Assembly: GCF_014805625.2 (NCBI RefSeq)
Contig: NW_023998415.1
Location: forward strand, 22,325,469-22,389,468
Length of the DNA: 64,000 nt
From: Glossina fuscipes
Taxonomy: Eukaryota > Arthropoda > Insecta > Diptera > Glossinidae
Direction: 5' to 3'
Positions within the stretch are counted from its first letter, which is position 1. Every line of letters starts with the position of its first letter. Shown here piece after piece: positions 1-13,532 of this stretch. A program made the position numbers and the translations under genes. The notes under the pieces were generated by a model. That model was not told where the DNA came from, did no database searches, and was given only the letters and a program-made list of their open reading frames with translations.

Positions 1-880
1 ATGCTTTAAAACTATGCACTATTAAGGTGAGAGTAAACGGATTTGATGGTTATTCATGTATTAGAAGCGACCATAAACTTCCATTTTCATATTTTTCGTA
101 TGGGTAAGGAAAGGATTTTGATGGATGAGTAGAACTAGTCAGTGTCTCACTGACTAGTGACTTTATTGATTTTGACATGAGTTTAATTATGAAATTCCAT
201 TGGTGAAATATTTCGGAGAGTTGGTTGCAAGGACTTTTTAAATAAATGAATTGTTGCGCTACACAGTGCACTCTTTGTATCGTAACTAAACCGACAGACA
301 TAGGGGGATAAGCTTATCTACAAAGTTGATATATCGCGCTTGGTAATAATTGACTTATTCTGATGACCTTCTGTCATATTGAATAGCGCGGAAGTGAAAT
401 GCGTTTTCACCTTCTTCTATTAGTTTATTGGCATCCATTGTCTTTTTTTTTTTTTCAATTCTGCTGCGATTCGTATTTGATTAGCAAAAGGGTGCAAAAA
501 CTACGTAGAAATCTTCAAAATTGTTTTTCGAATTTTCCAACTTTTCGATTACAAAGGCACCTACAATGTTAGTTAATTTTTTTTTTTTTTTTTTTTTGTT
601 TTTTGTTCAAATTCCCTTAATATACGTGCAACTGTAAAGTGTTTGTGATGCCTTTGTGTATACGATTTTGTGAATTTTCTTGGTCTTGTATCCAATCTAA
701 TCAGAGAAATGAATGAAAATCGTTTATGCGCTCATTTCTGAAAGCACTAAATAAATGTCTGAAAATATTCATTAAAAGTAACTTTATTGCTCTAAGCTGT
801 GCTTGGACTACATTGTTCAAATTCAATCTCCCACCTGTGCTTATTTTTCATTTAATAATAAGTTTTTTTGGATTTAAAAA

Positions 881-881
<1 letters not shown>

Positions 882-928
<47 letters not shown>

Positions 929-938
929 ATATATATTG
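882..938. repeat. (TA)n microsatellite
   Basis: An almost pure TA dinucleotide tract with one CTA interruption near its right end. Confidence 0.95.
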
Positions 939-1112
939 TTTTAAATGACGTAAAAGGAGGGAGAGATGTCGCTATCAATCGTTAAACGCAGCAGTACTTA
1001 TCATATCCCTTTGGGGGCATTCCTACGCGCTACGCGTACATACTAACAAGGTTTATATAACTATTGGTGCTTTGTTTACAAAGTAGCGAAGTTGATGATC
1101 ATTGCAAAAAAA

Positions 1113-1144
<32 letters not shown>

Positions 1145-1730
1145 AACAAAAGAAAAAAACAAATGTTGACTTACTTTTTCGGGAAACCATGGCGTCACAA
1201 ACGGCATTTGAAATGTATTGCTGTACGAATGCAATGTATCAAATGAATCCGGCGAAACAGCGCCAAGCATTGAATAAACACCACGCGAAAATTGATTGCA
1301 TACTAGGGATGCGTAGTAATTTATGTGTGAATACGCGTATCGTTGTCCGCAGGGTTAATAAAGAAATATAAAAAAAAAACAAGGTTTTTGATATTGAGTA
1401 TGAAGGTGAAATAACGAGATACGAAACGAAAAAACATTCGAATAGTAGTGAATTTTAATTTAAAGTGAAAGTGATTGTCGAGCATGAATGAATCAAAAAG
1501 TGAATGCGAGCGATTTAAACGATCACCTACTTAAACGAGACAGTTTAAAGGCGTCGGCTGTATTAATGACGTCGACGTAGGCTTGCAACTCAAAGCGTCG
1601 TGATGATACGTTCAAATTATGATTCAGCATTGCATACTTAAAGGCTGATTGCACTTCATCAGTACCCTGCTCGAATATGGCGCCTAAAACGAAATGAATT
1701 CAAATGAAAGGCAATTAAACATTACTCACT

Positions 1731-1755
1731 ATTATTATTATTATTATTATTATTA
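1731..1755. repeat. (ATT)n microsatellite
   Basis: About eight perfect ATT units. Confidence 0.9.
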
Positions 1756-2263
1756 TATTTCATCTTTAAAATCTAATAATAAAATAATTGCTCATGTGCT
1801 TGTTGTGAAAATTTGTCAAAAATAAGGAGAAAAAAAAAAAAAAAAGGTAAGCAATCACTACCACAATATTATGGTTATGTTAACTAGATAAAACATTTAA
1901 TTTTTTGTTGTTTGCATTGTATTGAAAAATAAGTTGTTTTAGTTCGCGCAAATTTAATATTTACTATTAACATAGAAATTCCATTACCGCACCAAAGGAT
2001 TTACATTTGTGTTTTGGCTAAACTACAAATAGAGGAACAGCAACAAAAAGCAGAACTTTACTGCAGCATTGCTTTTGTTCACATGCAGATAGACATTCCA
2101 CCACATAATGCGGTTTGGACCCGCTGATTTTTACAATACAATTGTTTTCAACACATACATGCACACTGTTCATACTAACAAGTAGTCTCTTCCTCTCTCA
2201 CTTGCTGCCTTTTCATCTATATTTTTTTCATTATGTATGCGTATGCATATGTCTATCTATCTT

Positions 2264-2296
2264 GGTGTGTGTGTGTGTGTGTGTGTGTGTGTTGCG

Positions 2297-2333
<37 letters not shown>

Positions 2334-2340
2334 ATATATA
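2264..2340. repeat. Compound (GT)n-(TA)n-(GT)n microsatellite
   Basis: A GT tract, then a TA tract, then a second short GT tract and another short TA run. The C/V-rich open frame across it is a translation of the repeat only. Confidence 0.95.
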
Positions 2341-4554
2341 CAAACATGATTGTATATATTGTATGTGCATAAAAAACATATTAAAAGTTTCAAGTTTCTA
2401 AAACAAAATATAGGGGGAACTGTTACACTTTACTTTACTTTAGTATGCACATACGAGCATGTGAGCAATGATACAGAAACTAGAATAACTCAGAACGTAA
2501 AAATATGTAAAATGGAAAAACACGGGGAGGAAATCAAAAGGAAAACATGGAAAATAGAAAACTAAATGTATTAAAACAAAAGTTAGTTTCAATTCTTTTT
2601 CATTTTTTTTATTTTTAATTTTTTTTTTTTTTTTTTTTTGTTTCTTATTTTGGAATAAAAATTGTGTCGCCGCATATATCCCTTTTTTGTTTTTATAATT
2701 TTATAACAATAAACTTTCGAAATGTTTTTTTCTGGTTTGTTTCTCTGACGCTCTCTCTCTCTCGTCCGCTCTGCCCCTTTTTCATCTATTTTCACACTTT
2801 CTATTGATTTATTTTTTGGTCTCTTTGTTCTATTTAGATTGTTTGGTTTGTTGTTTTTGATATGCACTACTCATCCACATACCGCATGCCAAGGGTTTCT
2901 ATTTGATTTCAGACTCTCTAAACTTTTATTTTTCAATCCTCACTAATGTGTTGTTGATACTTTAATGTATGCGATTATTTATTTAAGCCAATGTTGTCAA
3001 GCGAAATAGTGCGTATATAGCTCGGTTTTTTTGGCGCTTTTTCTCTACACACTCTTCCTCTATTTTTCGATAAGTATACCAAAAACTCTCTCTTTATTTT
3101 TATTTAATTTACTTCTTTTTTTTTTTTTTTTTTTTTTTTTGTTTTTTGATCATTTATATTTCTTCATAGTTAGTCTCCACAGACATCCTGTACGGCGAAA
3201 TTTCATCAATTTGAAGTGTTAAGCTGTCACTGTTACTTCGACTGTAGCTATTATCATGAATTCTTGTTTACGAAAATTTTCCATTCTTTTCTTTTTTCTT
3301 TTTTGTTTTTTTGTTTTTTTTGTTTTTTTTTTTTGTTTTTTTTTATAAATAAGATTAAACTACAACTGTCTGCGAACTTTCAGTTACAAAATAAACGTAA
3401 AACTATTGAATTGCAATTAAAATTGTACAAAAAAGAAAACAACGTAGAAAACAATTTCAAGCAATTGAAAATAGTTGAAATGATTGACAGTTAACAGTTT
3501 TACAATTAGTTTATATTGCAATCGTTTACCTACGCTTCACTCCCTCAGGTAAGCAATTAAAATCCTATTTTAAATGAATAACGATACATTAAAAATTGTT
3601 AAAACAGATTAAAAAAAAATATTAATGTTATAAAAAATGTGAACAAAAGCAAAAAAAAAAAAAAAAACAACATTTACAGATAAACCTGGTGCATAAGAGA
3701 ACACGACCTACTACGCCTATTTCTACATTGCTCCTCTCTTCTATCGCGTTTCGATGCCTTTCCTCCTGGTATGTCGTCGCTTTATGAATCAAGAAGAGGC
3801 TCAATTGCCACATAATCCCTGCCCTTGTTAACACAATTCCTTTCTCTCACACTGTTTATCTACTAATTCTATATTAGTTTCGAGGTTAAACGCAAGGGAA
3901 AACCTTGTTCAAAACATTCGCTGAAAGTTTCTTAAAATACCGACTCCACACCTTCGTCTTATGAAAACGAACATTCTTGCTGGAAATGATTCAAAATCCT
4001 TATCAGGCTGCAAATTTTATTTATAACCTTTTAGTTCATTAATATATATGTTTTTATGATATACATATATATATATGTAAATATTTATTTATATCCTGCT
4101 ATATGTGCAGCATGTAGGACAAAGTTGTAGAAGCGCAAGTGGCAAGACAATCTCACTTCCCTTAGGTCTTAGTAGCTTCTTTTAGTAGCCCATGAACAAG
4201 ATTTATTTTTTCTAGGTCTTCAGATACGATGACGAAGGATAAGCCTAACTGACACCTATATGTACATAACCCGTAGGTAGAAGCATCCGATTTAGAATTT
4301 AGACAGCGAAAGGCACTGACTTTATAGCATTTACGCCATAAGTGATAGCTTGGCCACTTATTCTCAACATCGGTACAGAGTCTCTAAGAAAAATTTTATA
4401 TTAGTTTTAGAATGAGTAGCAGAAGATAATCAGATGGTAACTGACTGAGATAATATATTATAGAAAGTGCTTCCATGCATTTTGATCAGTTTTTCACTTG
4501 AAAAAGCCGCTCATAGCGGAAAAATTCGTACAATGCTAATTAAACTAAATATTT

Positions 4555-4810
4555 TCGTTCATTTTTTCCGCCTTCCGCGTTCTGCGTTCCGCTTTCCGAT
4601 ATTGCTTTGACAGCGATCCAATCATTGATCCGCTTTCGCGCTTCTTCAGCATTTCGAAACTACGTGCCAGCCAAGCTATGCTGTACGGAGCTGAACAAGC
4701 GCTAAATAGAAGCCGTTATATCTGGTGAGTGCGGTGAGTGCGGCAGACCTTCCTATTTGAGCTGCAACCGTAGGCAGCGCTTGCCACCTGTCATATAGTG
4801 TTGTCACGCT
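4555..4810. other. GC-richer patch with TTCCGC-type tandem motifs
   Basis: This patch is clearly richer in G+C than its surroundings. It opens with imperfect tandem copies of TTCCGC/TTCTGC spacers (about 4569-4602) and later has a repeated GTGAGTGCG near 4726-4744. No open frame of useful length and no known domain is seen. It could be a degraded transposon or an enhancer; nothing decides between them. Confidence 0.3.
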
Positions 4811-5629
4811 AGAGGATAACTTCGCGTTTTTTAACCGCTATTTCCTTAAATGTCTTTGACTTATTAAACGTTTTTTAGAGAAGCATCCATGACATGCCTT
4901 TCCTTTTCCTTTTTTTTTTTTTTTTTTTGGACATTTCAACGTGCCAAAGCTTTTATTGTCCCGAGTAACATGAAAACTGCCGCATATTCGTGGTTTTATT
5001 TATATCTTTGTTATATGTTCCTTTTTCTATTTGCTTCGTATAAAATTACAGCATTGCTTTAATCGCAATATGAACACAGGGGAGTGAGTATTCATTAGTA
5101 TTTTTTAGATACTATTGTCACGTACACATAGTTCTCTAAAATGATGGGCAAACGGACATAGGTGATTGTGTTCAGAAGCGTACCAGCTTTCTATTACAGC
5201 AGTTTTTTATCAAAAACTAATTTATTTTTTCTTTCTTTTAAATTAACCCCAGACTGATCAAGAACGATATAAGAACGCGATCACCGGCATGAATAAATTT
5301 TAAATAATTCAAAAGTCGATTTTTCAAACCTTGTCGCACAACGGCTTTGACAGTTCAACAATTTTTATTCTTTTCTGTCGATTTTGTTCTAAACATCCCT
5401 GGCATGACATCCTCTAGTGCAGCATCGAGGTATTTTCAATAAATTATTTTATATATTATTTGAATTGAATTATTTTTCGATTGAATTATTTTAGTGATTC
5501 GCACAGAAATCCCCAAATTTTAACTATGCTGCTACTCGTACAGCGTCTTGGAAAGAAGATGTTCTCAGGGGAGATGTTAGCTCTGGTCTTCTTGTTTTCT
5601 TTTCATACTTAAATAAAAGTCACTGTTCA

Positions 5630-5830
5630 AAATATGGTATTATATGTAAAGTGGTGGAAAAACTGATCCTATCCGAACCGTTTTTAACACCTTTCGTTTG
5701 GGAGCCGTGACCCATCAACATGATGCATCAAGTTTCATCTAAATATTTCACAAATTGCAGTCTGTAGGTTGAACAATAAATTGAAAACAAATTGAACGGA
5801 CGGACACACATGCTTAGATCAGTTTAGAAA
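5630..5830 (+). repeat. Degenerate copy of the CGGACGGACAGAC dispersed repeat
   Basis: Near 5797-5815 an ACGGACGGACACACATGCTTAG block occurs, preceded by text on a body that resembles 51.7-51.9 kb (a stretch that ends in a G/A-rich 'gaacggacggac' core and is followed by 'catgctta'). The same core followed by CATG-T-TTA recurs on both strands elsewhere in the window. This copy is more decayed than the 51.5-kb one. Confidence 0.45.
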
Positions 5831-6115
5831 ATGGTTCTTAATGGATGGATATAATAAATAATGGGGCTGTGCGATGTTCTTCTAGGTGTTCTGTAAATTC
5901 GTACAAACCATTAATATACCCTTGTACAGCCAGTGATGTGGGTGGCAAACACCAACAGTATAACTTTATGAAGAAAAACTTTTCGACGACAATCATTTTA
6001 AAAATTGTGATCGCAAGCAACTGGTGCTCTTGCCAGGAGCATATGAAAATATATTAGACACAAGGAGACCTTTGAACAACAACTAGAAGCGGACAAAAGA
6101 AAGGAAGCTTTTCTC

Positions 6116-6186
6116 TATAAAAAGGGGAGAGTAAAACCAACAGCGAATTAATTATCAACAGCGTTTACGACAATTGTCAGACGGTA
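6116..6186 (+). promoter_or_regulatory. TATA-box motif followed by a donor-like site
   Basis: TATAAAAAGGGGAG begins at 6116, a strong match to an insect TATA box with its G-rich downstream flank. Initiator-like TCAACA (6155) and TCAGAC (6177) lie further downstream than the usual 30 bases, which weakens the call. A G|GTAAGA donor-like site follows at about 6183. No protein start follows closely, so if real this would be a non-coding or 5'-UTR exon inside the putative intron. Chance occurrence in AT-rich DNA is quite possible. Confidence 0.25.
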
Positions 6187-8224
6187 AGACTAAAATTTTC
6201 GCTATGCAGAAGGACGATTCAGCAAATATAGAGATGTCATGACCAAGAGGAGAAGGAAAGAGAGTTTATACAACTAGCCATTATTTCCAATGCTACAACA
6301 TAATCGTATAAGCGACAAATGAACATTGAAGGCTGTTTCGACAAATAAAGTAAGCAACATTCATTCATTCGAATGCAGAGATCAATATATGCGTACATAT
6401 ATACAATACAAACAATAAAAATAATAATATAATAGCTTTTGCTGTTGAAAATTTCTGCAATTTTGAGAAATTCTGAAAACTGGCAACATATTATTATTAT
6501 TTAATATCTAAAAGTGTTAATGCCTTTCTTGTTTTCTTTTGTTTTTTAATTTGGTGGGTCATGGTGCATGGAATCACGTATAGAATTTTTGTACTTTTGC
6601 CTTGAATTGAAATGATTAAAGTTAGATGTACCTGCTATGTGATGACGATGTTGACGTGAAAAAAAGTAACGAAGAATGTTTACATTTTGTCGTGAAGTTT
6701 TATGTGATGGGCAAAAAAAATATAATTTGTCAATGTTGTTTGCGTCATTATGTAGATAAAACTTGTTTAACACCACCTTGTACAAATTTTTATTATTGTT
6801 CATTGATCATGTTCATAATGAATGATTCTGGTAGAGTTCGCCTCCGTGTGCAACATTTCTATTCCGATAATTCGACATATTTTAGTTTGGTCGTTTAGAG
6901 CTTGTTTTCCTACAGATTTCTAATAGAAACGTTACAAACTCTCTACAGAGTCTAATAAATTTTGAATTAAAAATAATTAGTAATGTTGTCCGAATATTAC
7001 TGAGGCCGACATCATTACTATTGCGTTTTTGTTATTGTAAAAATAAATACAACTTGTATGAAAAAAGTGTGAAACTTAAGGGTTTTAGGTCATCAAGGAT
7101 AATGCGATGAGGTTCTAAGACAAAGCTTTTGATGAAGTGATCAACCTTGGAAAAAATCATCAATCATTATCATAATGAGAGTAGAGGAACACAGAACAAC
7201 GCTTACCATCCACCCACACACATAATCAACATAATTGTTACGCTATTTTTCTAGACCACCTCTATTTCTCTTGTGTTACATAATAAGTAAATTGACATGT
7301 TATATGAAGTTTTAAGGAAAACATTTAAAATGCAATCGTTTCCTTTGGTTCTTCATGCGTGGGCATCGTATCAATAATGTACGAAATGGAAAGGAAAACC
7401 AAAACCAAAGAAAATACGTTAACATTAAACGATGAATTTCCGACGACTTTTTCTCTAACTAACTTTAAGCGTAACATGCTACGTAAACGTACGATTTTAC
7501 TTTTCATAAATAAATGTGCGGCAAGATGAACTCAATGAAAACATGCTGCCCCATGCTACGTAATTAAAATATCGGAGGGAAGATAGCAGACTTTTGCGAG
7601 GCATTCATGTAGAGATCTTTTACATTACCATCATGTTCTATGGAAAATTGTTAAGTTATAAATACGTCATTAATAATGATTAATGCGTCGGTCTAGTTAC
7701 TCACAATAACCTAACCTAGCTAGGTTATGACGCTAGTGGCTTTAAGGATTAAATGGTGGTTTGGTTGCAGGTTTGGACAAATCGATTAAGATTATCATTA
7801 TAAAATATATATTCCTATTAAAAATAATAATAGTGTTTTCTCATTTGTTTTGAAGAAGAGTAAGTGAAATGAAATATTATTGATCATTATGAAATAATGG
7901 GAAAACAAGCAGTAAAGCAATCAGAAAAATTATATTTAAAATAAAATTCATTAAAAAGAAAAAACAAACGACTAACAAATGAAATAAAATGCTTTTACAA
8001 GCCTCATAAATAAATATTTTCGCTTTGCTAATGCAAGACCGCAAATTAAATGGTCTTTTTTTTTGTATGTTGGTCGATTATTTCGGTTTGGCTGTTTTCA
8101 ATGGGAATTAAAACCACGTGAAGCATTCAAAGAGTGTGCGTATCTGCCTGGCAGCCAGTCTGCCTGCCAAACAATGACAAAACACTTGTACACAGCTGCG
8201 TATGCGTATGCGTGTATATATATA

Positions 8225-8228
<4 letters not shown>

Positions 8229-8272
<44 letters not shown>
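8229..8272. repeat. (GT)n microsatellite
   Basis: An uninterrupted tract of about 22 GT units, preceded by a short TA run. The six overlapping open frames here (H/T-rich, C/V-rich) are artefacts of the repeat. Confidence 0.97.
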
Positions 8273-8274
<2 letters not shown>

Positions 8275-8930
8275 GGCGTATCGGTGCCGACATGCGTGCA
8301 TGCATGTATACATGCATGAATATGCATGCGATTGTGCATTTGAGAATGTATAAGTATTTATGAATGTAAGCAACAGCAACAATTAAAACACACTCTGGTA
8401 TGTGGTTGAAATTACATAATTCTTTTGACACAATTTGAAACACAAAATAAGAGCCTGAGCGGTATATGAAATCTGAAGAAGAAGAAGAAGAAGGGAAAGG
8501 AAGACAATTATGTTTTCACACACAGTATATAGAGCAATATATATATATATATACGCATAGTAGAGCGGTAAGAATTGCACTTAATTACCAACGAAGATTT
8601 TTTTCATTTTTCCATTTTATTCTGAACAACAATTTAGTGAACAGGAGCAGCAAGTAATGATATAAGTAATAAATGCAAGTGTATGCAAAGCGATATAAAT
8701 ATTTATTTAATTTAATGTAAAATGCAAGTGTGATTCACGCAAACAAATGCTTACAGCCACACAACTCCACGGCTCACTGCACTAGTGGACTGAACTGAAC
8801 TAATTAAAAAAAAAAAACAAAATGTAAAAATACCATAAAAATAAATAAAATTTGCTGACACTGGAACTGGAACGAAATTTCTCGTAAAATATGTACGTTA
8901 CGTATTGGACTCATTAAAACAAAAAAAACA

Positions 8931-8996
8931 AAAAAAATAAATAAATAAATAAATAAATAAATATATAAATAAATAAAAATAAAAAAAAAAAAATAA
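8931..8996. repeat. (AAAT)n microsatellite with flanking A-runs
   Basis: About ten AAAT/ATAA units bounded by poly-A stretches. Confidence 0.9.
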
Positions 8997-11280
8997 AGCA
9001 GAAACGTACTCTGTCCCAGACAAACACGCATGTATCCAGTTTGCCGTTTTTTCAGCGCTGGTCGCTATCACTATTTATTGTTGCTTTAATTTTATTTCAT
9101 ATATTTCTTTGTCGTTTTGTTCTCTTGCAGCTAGCTCTACACTTTATTATTGTATTATTACATAGTTTTAATATTGGTCTTGTTGCTATCTTATTAGATA
9201 AAAGTTAAAACCCAATTAAAATAAATATTAATAAAAAAGCATTACATCTAAAAGGCAAAATACCTGAAACAATAAATACAAAAAGAACGAGAAGAGTAAA
9301 TCTGTAATTGCCTTAAGAAAAGTTTTGAAAACCCAACAGATTAGATGTTAAGTTATTGATCACTCCTTTGAAATGTAATTTTGTTAATAATATAAGTTAA
9401 AGAAATTTAAAATAAATTGAGTTAAATATTTAAATCATTATCAGTCATATGCTCATAAAACCAAAAAAAAAAAAAAAAAAAAGAAAAATAAAAAACAAAT
9501 TATGGCTTTTTCCTGTCAGACACCGAAAAGTAACTTCTTCTTGTCACTGTCTTGGCTCTTGGAAATGAACATGAAAAGTAAGCAAATCATGTTCACTTGA
9601 AGGCCCTGCGTAACCAGCATATCAATATTACCGATATTTTAGTAATCCAATGGAAACTATTTTCCCTTCAAGCTCTTGTACAGCTCCGTTCACACTTTGT
9701 ACCAAGATTCTCATCATTATCCGTTAGAGCTGATAATAAGTATTCAAGAGTTTTCGCGTTTCCTTCCGTAGATCGATGTGCTTATGGCTTGACGAAGTCC
9801 TCTTTCAAACTGAATGAGTACAAGGGCGCAATTTCAAATTAATTTCTCAAAAATCAATTGATTTATTTATATGTTTGCAAATACAAAATATGATATATTG
9901 AATTGATCAGATATATATTTAGAGTCCTGGCTATTAAAAATTATGATAAATCTGATAACCGAAATAACCGATCTTTTGGCAATGTGTGCTGGGGTTTTCT
10001 TTTATTGTTAAATGAGGTTTCTTCACCTCTCTTCAAGGAGAGTAGCTAAGACTGCAGCTCACGTGGACTTGCTATTCTAAAGTCTGTTATTACGTTACCT
10101 TCTGGGAGCATAAGTAACATAACTGTAATTGATTTTAATATTTCTTTAGAAGTATTGCGAAGCAAAGTATCTTGCGAAGCGAAAAATTCCTTTTTTAGAC
10201 TCTTAACCTTGACTTTTGGAACATAACGTTTGCCTTTTTTCATTTATTTATTTTGATTTTGCTTATTGCAGATCGATGTTTTCTGTTACGCCAGTAATCT
10301 ATTAGTTCAGAGGACATTTAGATATCATTAATAGCACTTATCGTGTTTTGCAAAAAAAAAAAAAAAAGCTTTAGACATGAACTTATTCTTTGACGTCACG
10401 ACTGCTTTAATGAATAATAGTTTCTGCTTTCCTGGTATAAATTTTGTAAGAGGCAATTATTTCACCTCCTGACTGAGCTGACGATATCTTTAAGTCTTAA
10501 GCTAAGGCATTGTGAGATTGTGTTTGATGTTTTTTTTTTTTTTTTCGCGCTCTATAACGTTCTTCTATTTTCGGGAGAAGCTCAGGTATACGGATGAAAT
10601 AGCAAATATAAAATATGATGGTCGCGCTCTTTAAAATGATCAGCAAGGCCCGTCGAAAGCTTGAAGAAAACTATACATATTCCAGTTTAGGAAAATATAT
10701 TGATTGGGTCCCACTCTACATACAAGAAATTATGAGGAAACTTGAAACTCTCTGAGCAGATAGATGCCGTGCGCTGAAGGTAAATATAAAAGCGATATAT
10801 CGCAAGTAAATGAAATCTTTATTATACTGTCAATATTTTGAACGTGCGACTACTATCCAATGACCCGGAACAAGCTGCAGATGAAATGTAATAGCAGTAA
10901 ATAGATAGGAAATGAATCAAGGGTATGCAAAATTAGCGCTGAGTAGAAAAAGGTTTTTCTTCGCTTATTTTTCACTTATTTCGCTTTATTTAAGAACAAA
11001 CGTGCCCAGTGGTATATAATAATAAAATCTCGTTTTCAGCCACTCACGAGCTGTGTGTAAGCTCAGCACACAAAAAGAAAATAACTCTAAAATGCAAATG
11101 CAAAAACAACAAAAATTTATGCTTCTTTGCTACATGCATTACCAAGAAATCTCTGCAGAGAGCAGTGCTTTCTAATATAGACACAAATGTACATCTTTTC
11201 ACATATGCACATGCATTCTTGTTCGCTTTATCTTATGAGCATATGAGTTCAAACAATAAAATAATTTATATCTTAAATAT

Positions 11281-11312
<32 letters not shown>

Positions 11313-11960
11313 CACTGAAACATTCTTTAATTTTTGTTTTTTGTTCAAAAATTTAAATTTTCCTATTCGTTGGTATGGGTTCGAGAATTTATACTTTAAC
11401 GCGTGTACGTGTATCAATGCGATTATAGCATTCATCTACAAACATACTCATGGACTGTACATATGTGAACGATTGTACGAACTATATATATTAATAAAAT
11501 TTAATGTCTTAAAGTTGCTCTAATGCTATCGATTAATCCTTTTAAACTTAACATCTGAGGATACGGGCATGTTTTTCATTTCGCCTGCAAGATCTAGAAA
11601 TACACATCAGGGATATTATAATTTTAAGATGTTTCTATTGTTTAGTATTGAGATTCAAACTCAATAGCAAATGGGGTAGAAAGTTATTACGTAATGCATG
11701 CAACTAAATGAACACATATTATAATCTAGTCGTTCACGGATACCGGAAAATCTTAAATACTTGGATAGGCAAATACGGTTGATTAGTGCGTCTGTAGAAT
11801 CTAACTAAGCGAGCATTTTGATAAAAATGAGATTTACTCCCTCGTATTTGATGATAGTCATGATCCTCAGACATGACTAATGCGTTTCGGATAAATATTC
11901 GATTAGCTATTACGTTTTATTTATAAAAACGATTTCATTCACACAAATCGGCTGTGAAAT

Positions 11961-11999
<39 letters not shown>

Positions 12000-12742
12000 T
12001 TAGTTCAATAAGAACATATTACGAATGTTTATATGAAGTGATGATCAATATAATATCGCGCTTAAATACTTGGACTTTAGGTAACAATTTGGTGGGAAAT
12101 TAAACGTAAGGATTTACGTGTGTATTCATTAAATTTAAATTATGTTCAGATTTCCATCAATAAGATCGTGAATGGGAGTCTACTGAAAATGTTTTTAGCT
12201 TTTGACAATGTATTTTCGTCAATAACATACAATTTGGAATACATATATGATAAATGATATCAATTTGAAGTTGCATATTTACTGATAACTTATACGACGT
12301 GTGTGTTCACACTTTGTATGGTCGGTGTCATAGGTGGCTTGAATTAAAAGTTTTCCATGTCATATACTATATGTGATGTAAATGCACTCCGGCATTAAGA
12401 GAGAATTTGGATGTGTCGTAAAAATCAGTGCAGAAAATGTGGTTACAAAAGTCCCAAAATATACGTTTATAACGTTTCCGGTTTTATGATTTTTATACTT
12501 TTTATTTTTCTCATTTGCGTTAGAAAAAGAACACAAAGTATAAAGTTGAGGGTGTGACAGAGAACACGTATAAATATTACGTTCGCTCACACACTCACCC
12601 ACTCACAGAGACAGTGCCGGTGAACTGCGTTATATATTTGAAAGAAATACAAATAAAGAAGGGCAAGGTGAGTAGAGCAAATGCCAGGTAACAAACTTTA
12701 CCTACTAACCAACCTAACATAGCACATATGTAAAATAGGCGA

Positions 12743-12846
12743 GCGCATATATGCATGCATGTATGTATATATATATCTATCTATATATGTATATATGCAT
12801 GTATGTATGTATGTATTCATGTATGTATTTATGTATGTATGTAGTC
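12743..12846. repeat. (ATGT)n / (TA)n degenerate microsatellite
   Basis: Repeated GTATGTAT units with interspersed ATATAT and ATGCATG segments. Confidence 0.85.
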
Positions 12847-13245
12847 ATGTATAGATGTGTGCTTGTATATGCATACGTGAATGTATTTAAAGATTTATGT
12901 TTGCTTTGAATGTATTAGTATTACTTGTGTGTCGACGTTAACAGTCAGGCTTGGCTAAGTAAATGCCTTGGATTTTTAAACAACAAAAAACAAATGAAAA
13001 CAAAAAAAAAAAAATAAAAATTTGAATAAAAATGCGACTATAAAAAAGCTGGCACAGATCCTTTCATTTTATTCACTCTTTCCTACTTTTCTTTTTTAAA
13101 CAGCAACCCACACATTCATACAAAAGCACTCACCGCAATGCACACTCACTTACCATTTTCTATTTATATTGCTGCTCAAGTACTCTAAGCTGGATTTATT
13201 CTATGTGTTATACCATTATTATTATGTTAGCATGTGTGTATGTAT

Positions 13246-13273
13246 ATTTATATATATATATATATATATATAT
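13246..13273. repeat. (TA)n microsatellite
   Basis: A short TA tract 60 bp beyond the splice donor of the 13.3-kb exon, inside its intron. Confidence 0.9.
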
Positions 13274-13327
13274 GCGTGTATATAGAAAAAGAGCAACTAT
13301 ATGTTTAAGTACTCAGGCTTAAAACTC

Positions 13328-13333
13328 ACTTAC
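13328..13333 (-). other. Splice donor of the 13.3-kb exon
   Basis: Read on the minus strand the bases are GTAAGT immediately after ...CCATTAG, a perfect donor consensus. It decides that the real exon stops here and that the two further codons before the stop at 13326 are intronic. Confidence 0.65.
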
Positions 13334-13532
13334 CTAATGGAATTTTCTCGGTTAATGATGGTTGAGCCTGCACACCCATCATCAGGCCAAAGTGACGTGT
13401 GTTAGCCGCCGCGCTGATGCCACTGCCGATGCCGAGGCTGCTGCTTCTGCTGTTGGTGATGGTGGTGTAACTGATCCATGAGTTGGCGAATGTTATCCAT
13501 AAAAATACGAAAAATCTTAATCCCGAAGGCAT
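13334..13532 (-). CDS. Signal-peptide first coding exon of an unidentified secreted or membrane protein
   Basis: The frame starts at ATG 13532-13530 with an AACAAA-ATG context close to the fly translation-start consensus. It encodes 66 residues plus one base, then meets a donor at 13333 (G|GTAAGTGAG), so the intron is phase 1. Residues ~5-21 are a hydrophobic core (LRFFVFLWITFANSWIS) after a short basic start, which looks like a cleavable signal peptide. The rest is Ser/Gly/Ala-rich and ends in VQAQPSLTEKIPL. A signal-peptide exon ending in a phase-1 intron is common for secreted proteins and receptors. Composition is markedly more GC-rich and codon-like than its surroundings. I do not recognise the family; later exons must lie below coordinate 1 or be too short to see. 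Confidence is good that it is an exon and nil on identity. Confidence 0.65.

Larger units (their letters stand above)
1..13333 (-). other. Non-coding tract, probable first intron of the 13.3-kb minus-strand gene
   Basis: No supportable coding exon is seen in this stretch. It lies downstream (lower coordinates) of a minus-strand signal-peptide exon that ends in a consensus donor, so it is most simply the 5' part of a long intron. It holds (TA)n, (GT)n, (ATT)n and (ATGT)n microsatellites, many poly-A/T runs, one copy of the dispersed repeat near 5.63-5.83 kb and one TATA-like promoter motif near 6.1 kb. The open frames here are low complexity (poly-K, poly-F, Y/I or C/V runs). The next exon of the gene is not visible. 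Confidence 0.5.

Noticed and set aside
1064..1371. Lysine-rich frames near 1.1 kb
   Set aside because: They are translations of a ~40-base poly-A run; the tail has no recognised similarity.
8063..8443. Six overlapping H/T- or C/V-rich frames
   Set aside because: All are readings of the same (GT)n tract in different frames.
13334..13532. Naming the signal-peptide exon as a Wnt or another specific ligand
   Set aside because: A long first intron and a signal-peptide exon fit many gene families; no residue pattern was specific, so the name was withheld.
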